Of a DNA stretch of 64,000 nucleotides, positions 34,428 to 42,690 are shown piece after piece. The notes beneath the pieces are model-generated. The model made no database searches. It was not told the origin of the DNA and saw nothing but the letters and a program-made list of their open reading frames with translations. The stretch covers positions 310,001-374,000 of the forward strand of contig CAXXPU010000017.1 in the NCBI GenBank assembly GCA_963666875.2. The letters are read 5' to 3'. Origin of the DNA: G963662655 sp963666875 (GTDB taxonomy: Bacteria > Cloacimonadota > Cloacimonadia > Cloacimonadales > JAIOQZ01). A program made the position numbers and the translations under genes. Numbering within the stretch: the stretch's first letter is position 1; each line of letters begins with the position of its first letter.

Positions 34428-36162
34428 CGGTCGGTTCCGCGGCTTCCTGATCATCGGCGAATCTTCTGCCTGTCAAGACGGGATCCAGACGGATCGTGAC
34501 AGTGGTTCCGGGCTTGATATCCCTGAACAGGATGTGTCTGCCTTTGTGCTGGTATTCAGCGCCGTCGATGGTGAGGATCTTCATCTTGCCCAGCAGCTCC
34601 ACAGTGAAGCCGGTGATCTTGTCCTGCACGTAGATCATGATCTCGTTGGGGTTCTCGTATATCTGGATTCGCTCGCGCCGGTTCCACCACTTGGCGATAT
34701 CGTGCAGGGTGGCGATGTGGATGTTGCCTTGCGTCAAGAGATCGATGGTGTAGTCGAGCAGCTTGTCGTTGTGCGGGATATCGCTGAAATTCGAGGTGTT
34801 GAAGTCGAAGACGATGTGTCCGTTCACGTCGGTTACGGACTGGATCAGCTTTCGCACGACCATCTGCGATCTGTCGAGTGAAAGCGAACGATGGCGGGAC
34901 AGCCGTGTATGTTCGTCGCAGAACGCCGGCTGCATTTCCACGAATTGGTAGTGGCGTTTGGCTGCGAGTTTCTTCGTATAGGGATAATAGGGGTATGCGA
35001 TGCCGTTCTTGAAGCCGTTGCGCTCGTTGAAGGCTACTGTCGAGTCGTAGAGCATGTTCATCTTGTTGTGCAACTCGGGCGTCGTTTGCGCGTCCCAGCG
35101 GTATCGATCCTGCCTGATGCCGAGATCGCGGATATCGAAGGTGTGGCGCAGCGCGTCCTTGTGGTCTTTCATGCTCTCGCTCTTGTAGCGCTCGAAAGAA
35201 CCGAGCAGGCCGATGTCATGACCATTCTCGAGCAGCGATTTGATCACCTCTTGAAGGTCGTCGTCGTCGATAGTGTAATCTGCACCGATTTTGCCCGTCT
35301 TTTCCACCGCGAAGAAGAAGGTCGATTTCAGCTTGTGTGCCCTCAGGATATCCGCGATGGCTTCGAAATTCCAGTACTGCTCGATATTGGTGAAGAGGTA
35401 CTTGAACTTACTGCTGAAACTGCGCAGCCAGATCTTCCACTTGAGTGTCATGAATAGCAGGAAGTCCTCGAAGAACGATGCGATGAACCGCGAGAACGTC
35501 CATTTCTGCAAGCGATTCACGGTGAACGAAAGCGATGCCGCGGCATCCTCCCCTTTCGGCCAGATGGACTTGCGCAGTACGTATCCCGGCTGACGCTCCA
35601 TCGCATGATGGATGGTGCTGTCGATCAGCCACAGGAACATGTTGATGTAGGGAAAGCTGGAGTACGAGGTGAAGGGATAGGCATCATCGCGCACACGTCC
35701 GAAGGTGTCCTTGCGGGAGGTTTCCATTGCGCCGGAATGGGAGAGGTTGAAATAGATATTGCCGATCAGGTCGAACTGAAAGCGTCCGATGAAGTGCATC
35801 TCGCTGACGTTGAACGAGATAGGACTTGAGAGGTTGCCCGTCGCCAGCACCGGCACCGGTTTCTTCTCGAACGAGATCTCACGGAGCATGCCTGAGATCG
35901 ACTCGCGGTCGAGTTTTGCAGGATCGTAGAGATCGACTTCCACCGGAGAGTAGAAGATCACGCGATCATCGCCCAGCATGAGCAGTTCTTCGTCGGTCGG
36001 CTGCGTGAGGCTGTAGGCGAAGATGATGTCCTGTTCACCCGCCTCGCTGCTCTTACGGATGTATTTGTAGTTGTAGCCCAGCGTCTTGAATATGAAATCG
36101 AAGGTGAAGCGTATTTCGCGTTGAAATGCGTCCAGTTTGTTGTCGATAAATACGGATATCAT
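34408..36162 (-). CDS. Polysaccharide-deacetylase-like protein with altered catalytic motif
   Basis: This 584-residue protein resembles the two-part family with an N-terminal DUF7033-like region (VIFYSPVEVDLYDP, VLATGNLSSPISFNV, HFIGRFQFDLIGNIYFNLS) and a C-terminal NodB-type barrel (KSTFFFAVEK, GHDIGLLGSFERYKS, LRHTFDIRDLGIRQDRYRWDAQTTPELHNKM, GIAYPYYPY). In homologues the barrel begins 'xTHDVDxL'; here residues 212-216 read SFTVN, so both catalytic and metal-binding aspartates appear to be missing. It may be a non-catalytic glycan-binding homologue. No signal peptide is seen. It lies between a FemAB/BioF2-like gene and the fused glycosyltransferase in the same transcript. Confidence 0.7.
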   Translation of the reverse strand: MISVFIDNKLDAFQREIRFTFDFIFKTLGYNYKYIRKSSEAGEQDIIFAYSLTQPTDEELLMLGDDRVIFYSPVEVDLYDPAKLDRESISGMLREISFEKKPVPVLATGNLSSPISFNVSEMHFIGRFQFDLIGNIYFNLSHSGAMETSRKDTFGRVRDDAYPFTSYSSFPYINMFLWLIDSTIHHAMERQPGYVLRKSIWPKGEDAAASLSFTVNRLQKWTFSRFIASFFEDFLLFMTLKWKIWLRSFSSKFKYLFTNIEQYWNFEAIADILRAHKLKSTFFFAVEKTGKIGADYTIDDDDLQEVIKSLLENGHDIGLLGSFERYKSESMKDHKDALRHTFDIRDLGIRQDRYRWDAQTTPELHNKMNMLYDSTVAFNERNGFKNGIAYPYYPYTKKLAAKRHYQFVEMQPAFCDEHTRLSRHRSLSLDRSQMVVRKLIQSVTDVNGHIVFDFNTSNFSDIPHNDKLLDYTIDLLTQGNIHIATLHDIAKWWNRRERIQIYENPNEIMIYVQDKITGFTVELLGKMKILTIDGAEYQHKGRHILFRDIKPGTTVTIRLDPVLTGRRFADDQEAAEPTDDTDQE

Positions 36163-36183
36163 GGTGCTTCATCTCTCATTACT

Positions 36184-37113
36184 TCAGTTTCGCTTCACGA
36201 TGTTCAAGGTCGATTCGAGCAGGGGAGACGCGGTCCAGCGGAGCTGGTACCACACGGTCAGCGATCCGCCGAAACCGCTCTTGTAACGAGCGATCTCCGG
36301 GACATTCGCGCCGCAGAAATCGAGTGATTCGTGCGTTTCGCGATATCGCCGGATCAGATAATCGTTGAACCAGGTCGTCATGCCGCTTTTCAGATATTCC
36401 CTCCCCGTAAAGCCCTGCCAGGTAAAGACTTCTCGGTCTCCCTCGAGGACAAGCTGTGTTGAAATGTCCTCCCGGTCGATCCGAAGGACATATTGCTTCA
36501 GGCAGCCTGTTTCCGCAAGGTTTTTCAGCAGTTCCAGATGGATAACGTCGGAATAGGGGAATCGCTTCGTCTGAAGCCGGTAGGTTTCGTCCTTCAATCG
36601 CAGAAACAGCTCGAAATCGAATTCCTCGCGAACCTCGGGGTTCAAGACCTGCGCCTTCTTGATGTCGCGATATTTCAGTCGTTGATACTTGATATCTTCT
36701 TTCAGCGGAAGCCGATATGTGTATCGAGGCGTCGCCGCGATGCCACTCCACTGGAAGCCTCGCACGTCGGTGACATGCGTCGGCAGGTTGATCAGCAGCC
36801 GCTTACCGTGTGCTTTCATGATGTTGGAGAAGCCCTGATAAACTTCCTGTTCGTGCAGTGATCCGATCGCGCGATCTCTGTAGAAAATCACCGGGATGTA
36901 GGGTAGAAGTTGCGGATGGACGATCATTGGGATGCCGGCTTTCTTCCTGATGAATACGGGCATCCAGGCTTCTTGGTGGTCATCCTCTTCGGCTGCGATA
37001 TAGTACAGTTTCGAAGCACTCACCTTCGCGAAGGCGCGAAGAAGAGATGGATTGGAAAAAGGATCTCCACCGGGTGTAATGTGGTTTTCGGACGAAACGA
37101 GCGCGAAATTCAT
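36184..37113 (-). CDS. FemAB/BioF2-like GNAT acyltransferase
   Basis: This 309-residue cytoplasmic protein has two GNAT-like folds. It includes DPFSNPSLLRAFA, GIPMIVHPQLLPYIPVIFY, LLINLPTHVTDVRGFQWSGI, LPLKEDIKYQRLKYRDIKKA, TWQGFTGREYLKSGMTTW and the terminal FCGANVPEIARYKSGFGG. 'xxYKxGFGG' is the hallmark of the GNAT_6/BioF2-like group related to FemAB aminoacyl transferases. These act on sugars or peptide side chains of envelope polymers. It is the first biosynthetic gene after the regulatory genes, 12 bases downstream of the NtrC-type regulator. Confidence 0.8.
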   Translation of the reverse strand: MNFALVSSENHITPGGDPFSNPSLLRAFAKVSASKLYYIAAEEDDHQEAWMPVFIRKKAGIPMIVHPQLLPYIPVIFYRDRAIGSLHEQEVYQGFSNIMKAHGKRLLINLPTHVTDVRGFQWSGIAATPRYTYRLPLKEDIKYQRLKYRDIKKAQVLNPEVREEFDFELFLRLKDETYRLQTKRFPYSDVIHLELLKNLAETGCLKQYVLRIDREDISTQLVLEGDREVFTWQGFTGREYLKSGMTTWFNDYLIRRYRETHESLDFCGANVPEIARYKSGFGGSLTVWYQLRWTASPLLESTLNIVKRN

Positions 37114-37125
37114 CGTCGTCGGCGC

Positions 37126-38496
37126 TTATTTATCCCGTGCGTACTGGTGCAGTTTGTTGCGTAGCGTGCGGGTCGTGATACCGAGGATCGTGGCGGCTTC
37201 GGTACGGTTGTTGTTCGTCTTCTCGAGTGTGTTGTGAATCAGGATTTTTTCCACTTCCGCCATCGATTTTCCGTCCAGCGCACCCATGGGCGATTGCGCG
37301 GCGGGTGTATCCACCTTGCGGCTCATGAAGTGGAATGCCTTGAGGTCGAGGATATCGCCCGGATTGGTGATGATTGCCCGTTCGATGGCGTTCTGAAGCT
37401 CGCGGATATTGCCGGGCCAGTGGTAGCTTACGAGCAGTTCGGTCACTTCGGGTGTGATGACCTTTCGAGCCAAACCGTGCTCGAAGCAGAGTCGCCTGAC
37501 GAAGTGTTCAGCAAGTAACGGGACATCGTCCGGCCGCTCTCGGAGCGGCGGCAGATGGATAGGTACGATGTTGAGCCGGAAGAAGAGGTCCTCGCGGAAA
37601 TTGCCCTTCTCCACTTGGGAGGAAAGGTCTCGGTTGGATGTCGCGATGACCCGCGCATTGACCTTGACCGGCGATTCGCTGCCGATACGGGTCAATTCTT
37701 TTTCCTGTATTACGCGAAGCAGCTTGGCCTGCAAGTCGAGGTTCATCTCGCTGATTTCGTCAAGCAGGATCGATCCCTCGTGGGCCATTTCGAATTTACC
37801 TCTGGTGCGCTTGATCGCGCCGGTGAACGATCCCTTCTCGAAACCGAAGAGTTCGCTTTCGATGAGCTGCTCCGGAATGGCTGCGCAGTTGATGCGCACG
37901 AAGTTGAATTTCTTGCGCGGACTGAGGTCGTGGATGGCCTGGGCGATCAGTTCCTTACCGGTACCGCTCTCGCCGGTGATCAGGATTGTCGAGTTGGTCG
38001 GCGCAACCAGTTTTACCACTTCCATAATCTCGGAAAGCTTTTTGCTCCTGCCGATGATGTCGGGGTAGGCGATCTTCTGCCGGAGCTGATCCTTGAGTTC
38101 GCGGTTTTCCTGAATAAGCTGCTGCCGCTCGAAGATGTGTCGTACGATCATCTCCAGTTCATCGATCGGAACCGGCTTTGTGATATATTCGTACGCGCCG
38201 TACGCCATGGCTTTGGCAGCACTCTCGCCGCCGGCGTAGGCGGTCAGCAGCACGGTGTCGGTCGAGGGCGAGACTTCGGACGCGAATTTGATCACGTCCA
38301 GACCGCTCTTGCCCGGCATCTTCAGGTCGGTGAAGATCAGGTCGTAGGTCTTCTCCCGAATGCGCGCGATGGCTTCCTCGCCGTTTACCGCGAGATCGAC
38401 ACGGCACTCCGCGAATTCGGATGTGCCTTCGAAGAAATTGAGGATGAACTCCCGGATCAGGACTTCATCATCGACGACTAATACGTTTTTTCTCAT
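37126..38496 (-). CDS. NtrC-family sigma-54 response regulator
   Basis: This 456-residue activator has a receiver domain with phospho-acceptor Asp57 (FTDLKMPGKSG) and an AAA+ domain with Walker A GESGTGKE, the sigma-54 contact loop GSFTGA (usually GAFTGA), and Walker B GSILLDEI. A Fis-type helix-turn-helix at the C-terminus reads TEAATILGITTRTLRNKLHQY. It activates sigma-54 promoters when phosphorylated, most likely by the histidine kinase encoded just upstream, with which it overlaps by 4 bases. Its targets are unknown. Confidence 0.95.
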   Translation of the reverse strand: MRKNVLVVDDEVLIREFILNFFEGTSEFAECRVDLAVNGEEAIARIREKTYDLIFTDLKMPGKSGLDVIKFASEVSPSTDTVLLTAYAGGESAAKAMAYGAYEYITKPVPIDELEMIVRHIFERQQLIQENRELKDQLRQKIAYPDIIGRSKKLSEIMEVVKLVAPTNSTILITGESGTGKELIAQAIHDLSPRKKFNFVRINCAAIPEQLIESELFGFEKGSFTGAIKRTRGKFEMAHEGSILLDEISEMNLDLQAKLLRVIQEKELTRIGSESPVKVNARVIATSNRDLSSQVEKGNFREDLFFRLNIVPIHLPPLRERPDDVPLLAEHFVRRLCFEHGLARKVITPEVTELLVSYHWPGNIRELQNAIERAIITNPGDILDLKAFHFMSRKVDTPAAQSPMGALDGKSMAEVEKILIHNTLEKTNNNRTEAATILGITTRTLRNKLHQYARDK

Positions 38497-39815
38497 AGCT
38501 CGTGATAGGTCTCGTAGAGCGGCAGGCTGATCGTGAAGGTCGTACCCTTGTTAACTTCGGATGCGACGCTGATATCGCCCTTGTGCAGGTTAATGATCTT
38601 GCGGGTGATCGCCAGCCCGAGCCCGTTCCCGTCGTCCTTCGTGGTGAAGAACGGATTGAACAGCTTGGGCAGCGTCTCCTCCGGAATTCCGATGCCGTTA
38701 TCGACAATATCGATCTCCAGATAACTGAACATCCTGAGCAGTTCGTCCTTTTCGTCTTCGTCCAGCACGTCGCTGAGGCTCTCCGGCATGTTCATACGGA
38801 TGCGGACTTCCACCGTTCCGCTATCCTCGATCGCATCGTAAGCATTCTTTAACAGGTTAATAACAATCTGTTGGAACAACTGGCTGTCAAGATATACGTG
38901 AATTTCCTTATCAGGAAAATGCGTTTCGAGTTTGATATCCTTATCCAGATTGCCCAGACTGATGCAGAAAAAGTCGATGATTTCCTGCAATGTATCCTGC
39001 AAGACAACCTTGACCGGATTGAGCTTCTGCGGTCGTGTGAAGGATAGCAGATCCGAGACGATCACGTTCAGTCGCGATACACCCTCGACAATCGGCTTGA
39101 TGAGCTTGCGGTTGGGATCGTCCTTGTCCAGCTTGCGGTCCAGCAGTCCGGCGAAACCACCGATACCACCGAGTGGATTGCGGATCTCGTGGGCAACGTT
39201 CGCCGCCATTTCTCCCAGCGCTGCAAGGGTTTCGACCTGTGTCACGCGACGTTGGAGGTTGCTGATTTCCGAGAGGTCGTTGAATGTCTCGACCACGCCG
39301 ATCACCTGGTCATGCACACCCTTTACAAGCGTACTGCTGAATTCGACGTTGACCGGTTTGTTGTCCTTTGTACTCAGGATTTTGCGACGATGAAACGATT
39401 CCTTTCCGGTGGCCAGGGTGTATAGGGGAGACTTGCTTCGAACCTGTGCATGACCGAACAGCTTCAGGTAGTTCATGCCCAGCACTTCTTCCTTGCTGTA
39501 GCCGGTGATATCCTCGGCGGCTTTGTTGAAAAGGATGATTGCGCCCGATGTATCGATCACGGCAACGCCCGTATAGATATGTTCGAGGATTCCGTTCAGC
39601 AGGTTCTTGATGTTTTCGCCCTCGTGAATCTGCTTTTCCAGCTCCAGATTCTTCTTCTCGACGATCTCGTTGAGGATGTCGATTTTATTCTGGAGACCGT
39701 GGAACGTTTCCTGGAAACGCTCGATAATAATGTTAAAATCCCGGAAAGCATGGGTCAGCTCGTTGATTTCGACGATATTATGCTCTCTGGGATTTCCGCG
39801 TTCTTTTTCAGGCAT
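38493..39815 (-). CDS. Cytoplasmic PAS-domain histidine kinase (NtrB-like)
   Basis: This 440-residue kinase has no membrane segment. An N-terminal coiled coil (about 15-72) precedes one PAS domain (about 73-185; GVAVIDTSGAIILFNKAAEDITGYS). The dimerisation/phospho-acceptor domain carries His209 (MAANVAHEIRNPLGGI). The ATPase domain has NAYDAIEDSG, DNGIGIPEETLPKLFNPFFTTKDDGNGLGL. The soluble PAS/His architecture is that of NtrB/AtoS-like partners of sigma-54 regulators. It overlaps the receiver-SHOCT gene by 8 bases and the NtrC-type gene by 4. Confidence 0.95.
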   Translation of the reverse strand: MPEKERGNPREHNIVEINELTHAFRDFNIIIERFQETFHGLQNKIDILNEIVEKKNLELEKQIHEGENIKNLLNGILEHIYTGVAVIDTSGAIILFNKAAEDITGYSKEEVLGMNYLKLFGHAQVRSKSPLYTLATGKESFHRRKILSTKDNKPVNVEFSSTLVKGVHDQVIGVVETFNDLSEISNLQRRVTQVETLAALGEMAANVAHEIRNPLGGIGGFAGLLDRKLDKDDPNRKLIKPIVEGVSRLNVIVSDLLSFTRPQKLNPVKVVLQDTLQEIIDFFCISLGNLDKDIKLETHFPDKEIHVYLDSQLFQQIVINLLKNAYDAIEDSGTVEVRIRMNMPESLSDVLDEDEKDELLRMFSYLEIDIVDNGIGIPEETLPKLFNPFFTTKDDGNGLGLAITRKIINLHKGDISVASEVNKGTTFTISLPLYETYHEL

Positions 39816-40497
39816 ACTGATCTTTCAGGATTTCACCTTTTTTCTTCTCGTACTCCTCGTGCGTGATGATGTGATCGGCGAGCATCCGGTCCAGTCGCTG
39901 CATTTGAACTTCCATGTTCTGTTTTCTCGCTGACGACGTTTGGTTGCGATATTTCTCCGATGCGGATGCGGGATCGTCCGAAAGGTACTTTTCGCGCGAT
40001 CTGATTGGTTCTTCCGGGATGTCTCCGGGTTTGGATTCCCCTGATTCTTCGGCGGTTTCGCCGCTCTCGACGCCGAGTTGTTTTTCCAGTTCGCGGATCC
40101 GCTCCTTCAGCTTCAGGTTCTCGTATTCGGTGTCCAACGAAGAGAGGTTCTTGGCGATAATGCGGTTGAGTTCGTCCAGCCGGAAGGGTTTTACGATATA
40201 TTCTGTTGCGCCGAGCTTGATCGCGGAAATGGCAGTATTGAGGCTCGGGTAGCCGGTCATGATAATAACGATGATCTGCGGGTAGAGATCTTTCAATCTT
40301 GCGGTGACATCCAGTCCGCTCATTCCTGGCATCTTGATATCGACCAATGCGAGATGGAAGCGCTGGGTCCTGGCAATCTCGAGGGCTTTTTCACCACTGG
40401 CAGCCATGGCGACTTCGTATCCCTGACGGGTGAGGTAGTCGAACAGCACGTCGCGCAGGAGGAGTTCGTCATCGACGACAAGTATTTTCGCGTTCAT
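39808..40497 (-). CDS. Receiver-domain protein with coiled coil and SHOCT-like tail
   Basis: This 229-residue response regulator has a CheY-like receiver (KILVVDDELLLRDVLFDYL, phospho-acceptor in LALVDIKMPGMSG, TGYPSLNTAISAIKLGATEYIVKPF). A helix with EYENLKLKERIRELEKQLG follows, then a charged linker. The last ~30 residues (MQRLDRMLADHIITHEEYEKK and KGEILKDQY) match the SHOCT motif, a short oligomerisation module usually found on membrane or phage-like proteins. There is no DNA-binding domain. The ATG at 40497 overlaps the stop of the 88-aa gene (ATGA). Confidence 0.85.
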   Translation of the reverse strand: MNAKILVVDDELLLRDVLFDYLTRQGYEVAMAASGEKALEIARTQRFHLALVDIKMPGMSGLDVTARLKDLYPQIIVIIMTGYPSLNTAISAIKLGATEYIVKPFRLDELNRIIAKNLSSLDTEYENLKLKERIRELEKQLGVESGETAEESGESKPGDIPEEPIRSREKYLSDDPASASEKYRNQTSSARKQNMEVQMQRLDRMLADHIITHEEYEKKKGEILKDQYA

Positions 40498-40760
40498 TCG
40501 TAGTCCAGAGCGATCAGGATTTTTTCTCCGCACGCACAAGTGATTTCCAGTGACGTGATAATTCCACGTTCGTCCTTGTTCACTTTCAGTGTTGGAACGG
40601 GCTTTATGTCTTTTACTTCGGAAGATTTGATTTCACGGTTCTGAGGCGTGATGGATGCTTTTTTAATAATGTTAGCGGAGGAACCCGTCATTGCAGAGGG
40701 TATTGGTATTCGATCGTCTCCCTCGATCTTGTATTGCTTGATGATTTTCTTATTGGACAT
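40494..40760 (-). CDS. Small hypothetical protein, 88 aa
   Basis: This short Lys/Ile-rich protein begins MSNKKIIKQYKIEGDDRIPIPS and ends LEITCACGEKILIALDYE. The terminal CACGE motif could bind a metal or form a small zinc hook with partners; otherwise no domain is recognised. It is placed between a CheY-like gene (12 bases) and the receiver-SHOCT gene (4-base overlap), so it is part of the signalling operon. No strong ribosome-binding site precedes it. Confidence 0.65.
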   Translation of the reverse strand: MSNKKIIKQYKIEGDDRIPIPSAMTGSSANIIKKASITPQNREIKSSEVKDIKPVPTLKVNKDERGIITSLEITCACGEKILIALDYE

Positions 40761-40772
40761 CGTTCTGACATG

Positions 40773-41138
40773 TTACAACGTCTTGAAAATCTTCAGGATC
40801 GATTGTCTGAGCGAATTCAGAGAGAATGGCTTCAGAAGATAGCCATCGGCTTTGGTCGTGAGGCTTTCTTCCTGGGCTTTGGAAGGTTGATAGCCTGTCA
40901 TCAAAATCACGGGCATCTCGGGCATATAGGTCTTGATCGCCTTCAGCAGCTTCAATCCGTTCATCTTCGGCATGCGAATATCCGTTATGATCAAGTCGAA
41001 TTTATGTTTGCTGCAAGCTACGATAGCTTCTTCACCGTTGGATACTTCAACAACGTTATATCCAAGCGTTTGAAGAAATTCCGATATAATTTCCCGGATG
41101 TTTTCTTCATCATCAACGACAAGTATCGATTTACTCAT
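40773..41138 (-). CDS. Single-domain CheY-like response regulator
   Basis: This 121-residue stand-alone receiver has SILVVDDEENIREIISEFL, the phospho-acceptor segment DLIITDIRMPKMNGL, MTGYQ and YLLKPFSLNSL. It has no output domain. It is more like Spo0F/sporulation-type or kinase-network receivers than the motility CheY at 42279-42656. It lies 91 bases after the CheZ-like gene, the largest gap inside the operon. Confidence 0.9.
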   Translation of the reverse strand: MSKSILVVDDEENIREIISEFLQTLGYNVVEVSNGEEAIVACSKHKFDLIITDIRMPKMNGLKLLKAIKTYMPEMPVILMTGYQPSKAQEESLTTKADGYLLKPFSLNSLRQSILKIFKTL

Positions 41139-41229
41139 GTTTTATCCTCTGCAATTATTCCATTATACCTTCAGTCCACCGGCGTTTTTCTGTCAACCTT
41201 ATTCTTAACGGCAAAGATCAATTCATTAC

Positions 41230-42264
41230 TCATCCGAATAACTTGTCAATCTCTTCTTGGCTTGCCGCGTCGCTTTTTTTATCGTCCTTTTTCTGGTTCG
41301 GCTTAACCGTTACTTCTTCATTCGCTCCCGAATCTTGCGAAAACAGCTTGTCGATATCGTCTTGCAGACTCTTATCTTCCTTGCTGTCGGATGTCCCGGC
41401 AAAGAGCGCGTCGATGTCGTCGTTCGAGACGTGTTCCGCGCCGTTAACTTCCTCGGTTGCCGCTGGGCAATGGGCAATTTCGTCCGCAGGATCGTCTTTC
41501 TTGTCTGTCGGGATATCGATGTTTTCATCTCGGGATTCGAAGAGGTTGTCGATCGCCGACTGGATGTTCGTTTTATCGGTGTATGATGCATCCATATTGA
41601 AGGCGTTCTTATCGATCTCTTTTTTCACATCCTCGGACATCTCGAATGTCGTGTCGAGTCGCTTCAGGGTTTCCGATACGTACAGTAGTGTCTTTTCCGT
41701 GTCCGAAAGCAGTGCGTATGCGCCGGCGATCTGCTGGGCCGTGATATCCTGGAATTGAAGGTAATCCATGATGGTGAACGCCGATTCCTGATTCTGATAG
41801 ATCTTCTGGCGCAGTTCATCGAAGATCGCGGTGCGTCTTTCGTCCGATTCGCTCATCTCTTCAAGGTTATCGAGGATATCGATGATCTTCATCTGATCCT
41901 CGTCCAGTTTTTCGGCTACATCGAGAATTTTATTGGTCGCTTCTTCGGTAGTGGATGTTACTTTCTGAAGCTGCATGCCGGTCTTCTTTATCAATCCATC
42001 GACGCTCTTCTTCAGCTCGGAGCGGCTGGTGTGAATCGATTTGATAACGAGCTGAATCAAGTCGTAGCTGTGATTGATGGACTCGATCAATCGTTGCATT
42101 TTCGTGTCCATCGCAGAAATCTTTTTCTTGATATTATCTGCCGGTTCGTTTCCGATTTCGTCTTCCAGGAATGGAGCCACCGCAGATCCGACCTCGTTCA
42201 GCATGGCCTTCAGGTTTTCGATTACCGGAACGATTCCAGATGTGTGAATATCGTCGCTTTTCAT
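41230..42264 (-). CDS. CheZ-like phosphatase with repeated C-terminal CheY-binding-type motifs
   Basis: This 344-residue, highly helical protein has the CheZ active-site helix YLQFQDITAQQIAG. Asp173 and Gln177 have the same spacing as catalytic Asp143/Gln147 of E. coli CheZ. CheZ dephosphorylates CheY-P. The long C-terminal tail contains three near-identical motifs, SNDDIDALF (280), LQDDIDKLF (300) and SQEEIDKLF (335, at the very end), plus a degenerate IQSAIDNLF (234). These resemble the CheY-binding EIDALL-type peptide at the N-terminus of FliM/FliN. A normal CheZ has one C-terminal CheY-binding helix and about 214 residues. GGGAG precedes the ATG. It follows cheY by 14 bases. Confidence 0.8.
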   Translation of the reverse strand: MKSDDIHTSGIVPVIENLKAMLNEVGSAVAPFLEDEIGNEPADNIKKKISAMDTKMQRLIESINHSYDLIQLVIKSIHTSRSELKKSVDGLIKKTGMQLQKVTSTTEEATNKILDVAEKLDEDQMKIIDILDNLEEMSESDERRTAIFDELRQKIYQNQESAFTIMDYLQFQDITAQQIAGAYALLSDTEKTLLYVSETLKRLDTTFEMSEDVKKEIDKNAFNMDASYTDKTNIQSAIDNLFESRDENIDIPTDKKDDPADEIAHCPAATEEVNGAEHVSNDDIDALFAGTSDSKEDKSLQDDIDKLFSQDSGANEEVTVKPNQKKDDKKSDAASQEEIDKLFG

Positions 42265-42278
42265 CCCCACTCCCCCCA

Positions 42279-42656
42279 TTATTTATTCAGAATTGCGTCG
42301 ATTTTACTTTTCATGGTTTCCGGAGTGAACGGTTTGACGATGTAATTATTCACGCCGGATTTCATTGCTTCAATAATGTCGTCTTTCACGCTACGGGTGG
42401 TGACCATCAGAATCGGAATTTTGGCAAACTCCTGGCTGCTGCGGATCGATTGCACGAATTGCAGCCCATCCATCACGGGCATATTCCAGTCCGTGACGAT
42501 GAAATTGATACCGGGAATGCTTCGTAGTTTGTCCATACCGCTGGAACCATTATCCGCTTCTTCGATATCGCGATAACCGAGACGTTTGAGCGTGTTGTTC
42601 ACAATTCTTCGCATCGTTGGTGAATCATCAACAATTAAGAATTTTAGATTGGACAT
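42279..42656 (-). CDS. cheY: Chemotaxis-type response regulator CheY
   Basis: This 125-residue receiver has the motility CheY signature: KFLIVDDSPTMRRIV, phospho-acceptor FIVTDWNMPVMDGL, ILMVTTRSVKDDI and NNYIVKPFTPETM. It starts with a fair ribosome-binding site (GGAGG) and is directly upstream of the CheZ-like gene, which is its probable phosphatase. No CheA, CheW, receptor or flagellar gene is in the window. Confidence 0.93.
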   Translation of the reverse strand: MSNLKFLIVDDSPTMRRIVNNTLKRLGYRDIEEADNGSSGMDKLRSIPGINFIVTDWNMPVMDGLQFVQSIRSSQEFAKIPILMVTTRSVKDDIIEAMKSGVNNYIVKPFTPETMKSKIDAILNK

Positions 42657-42690
42657 AAATCCTCCATCCGAGGTTTCTTTATTTGTTCAT

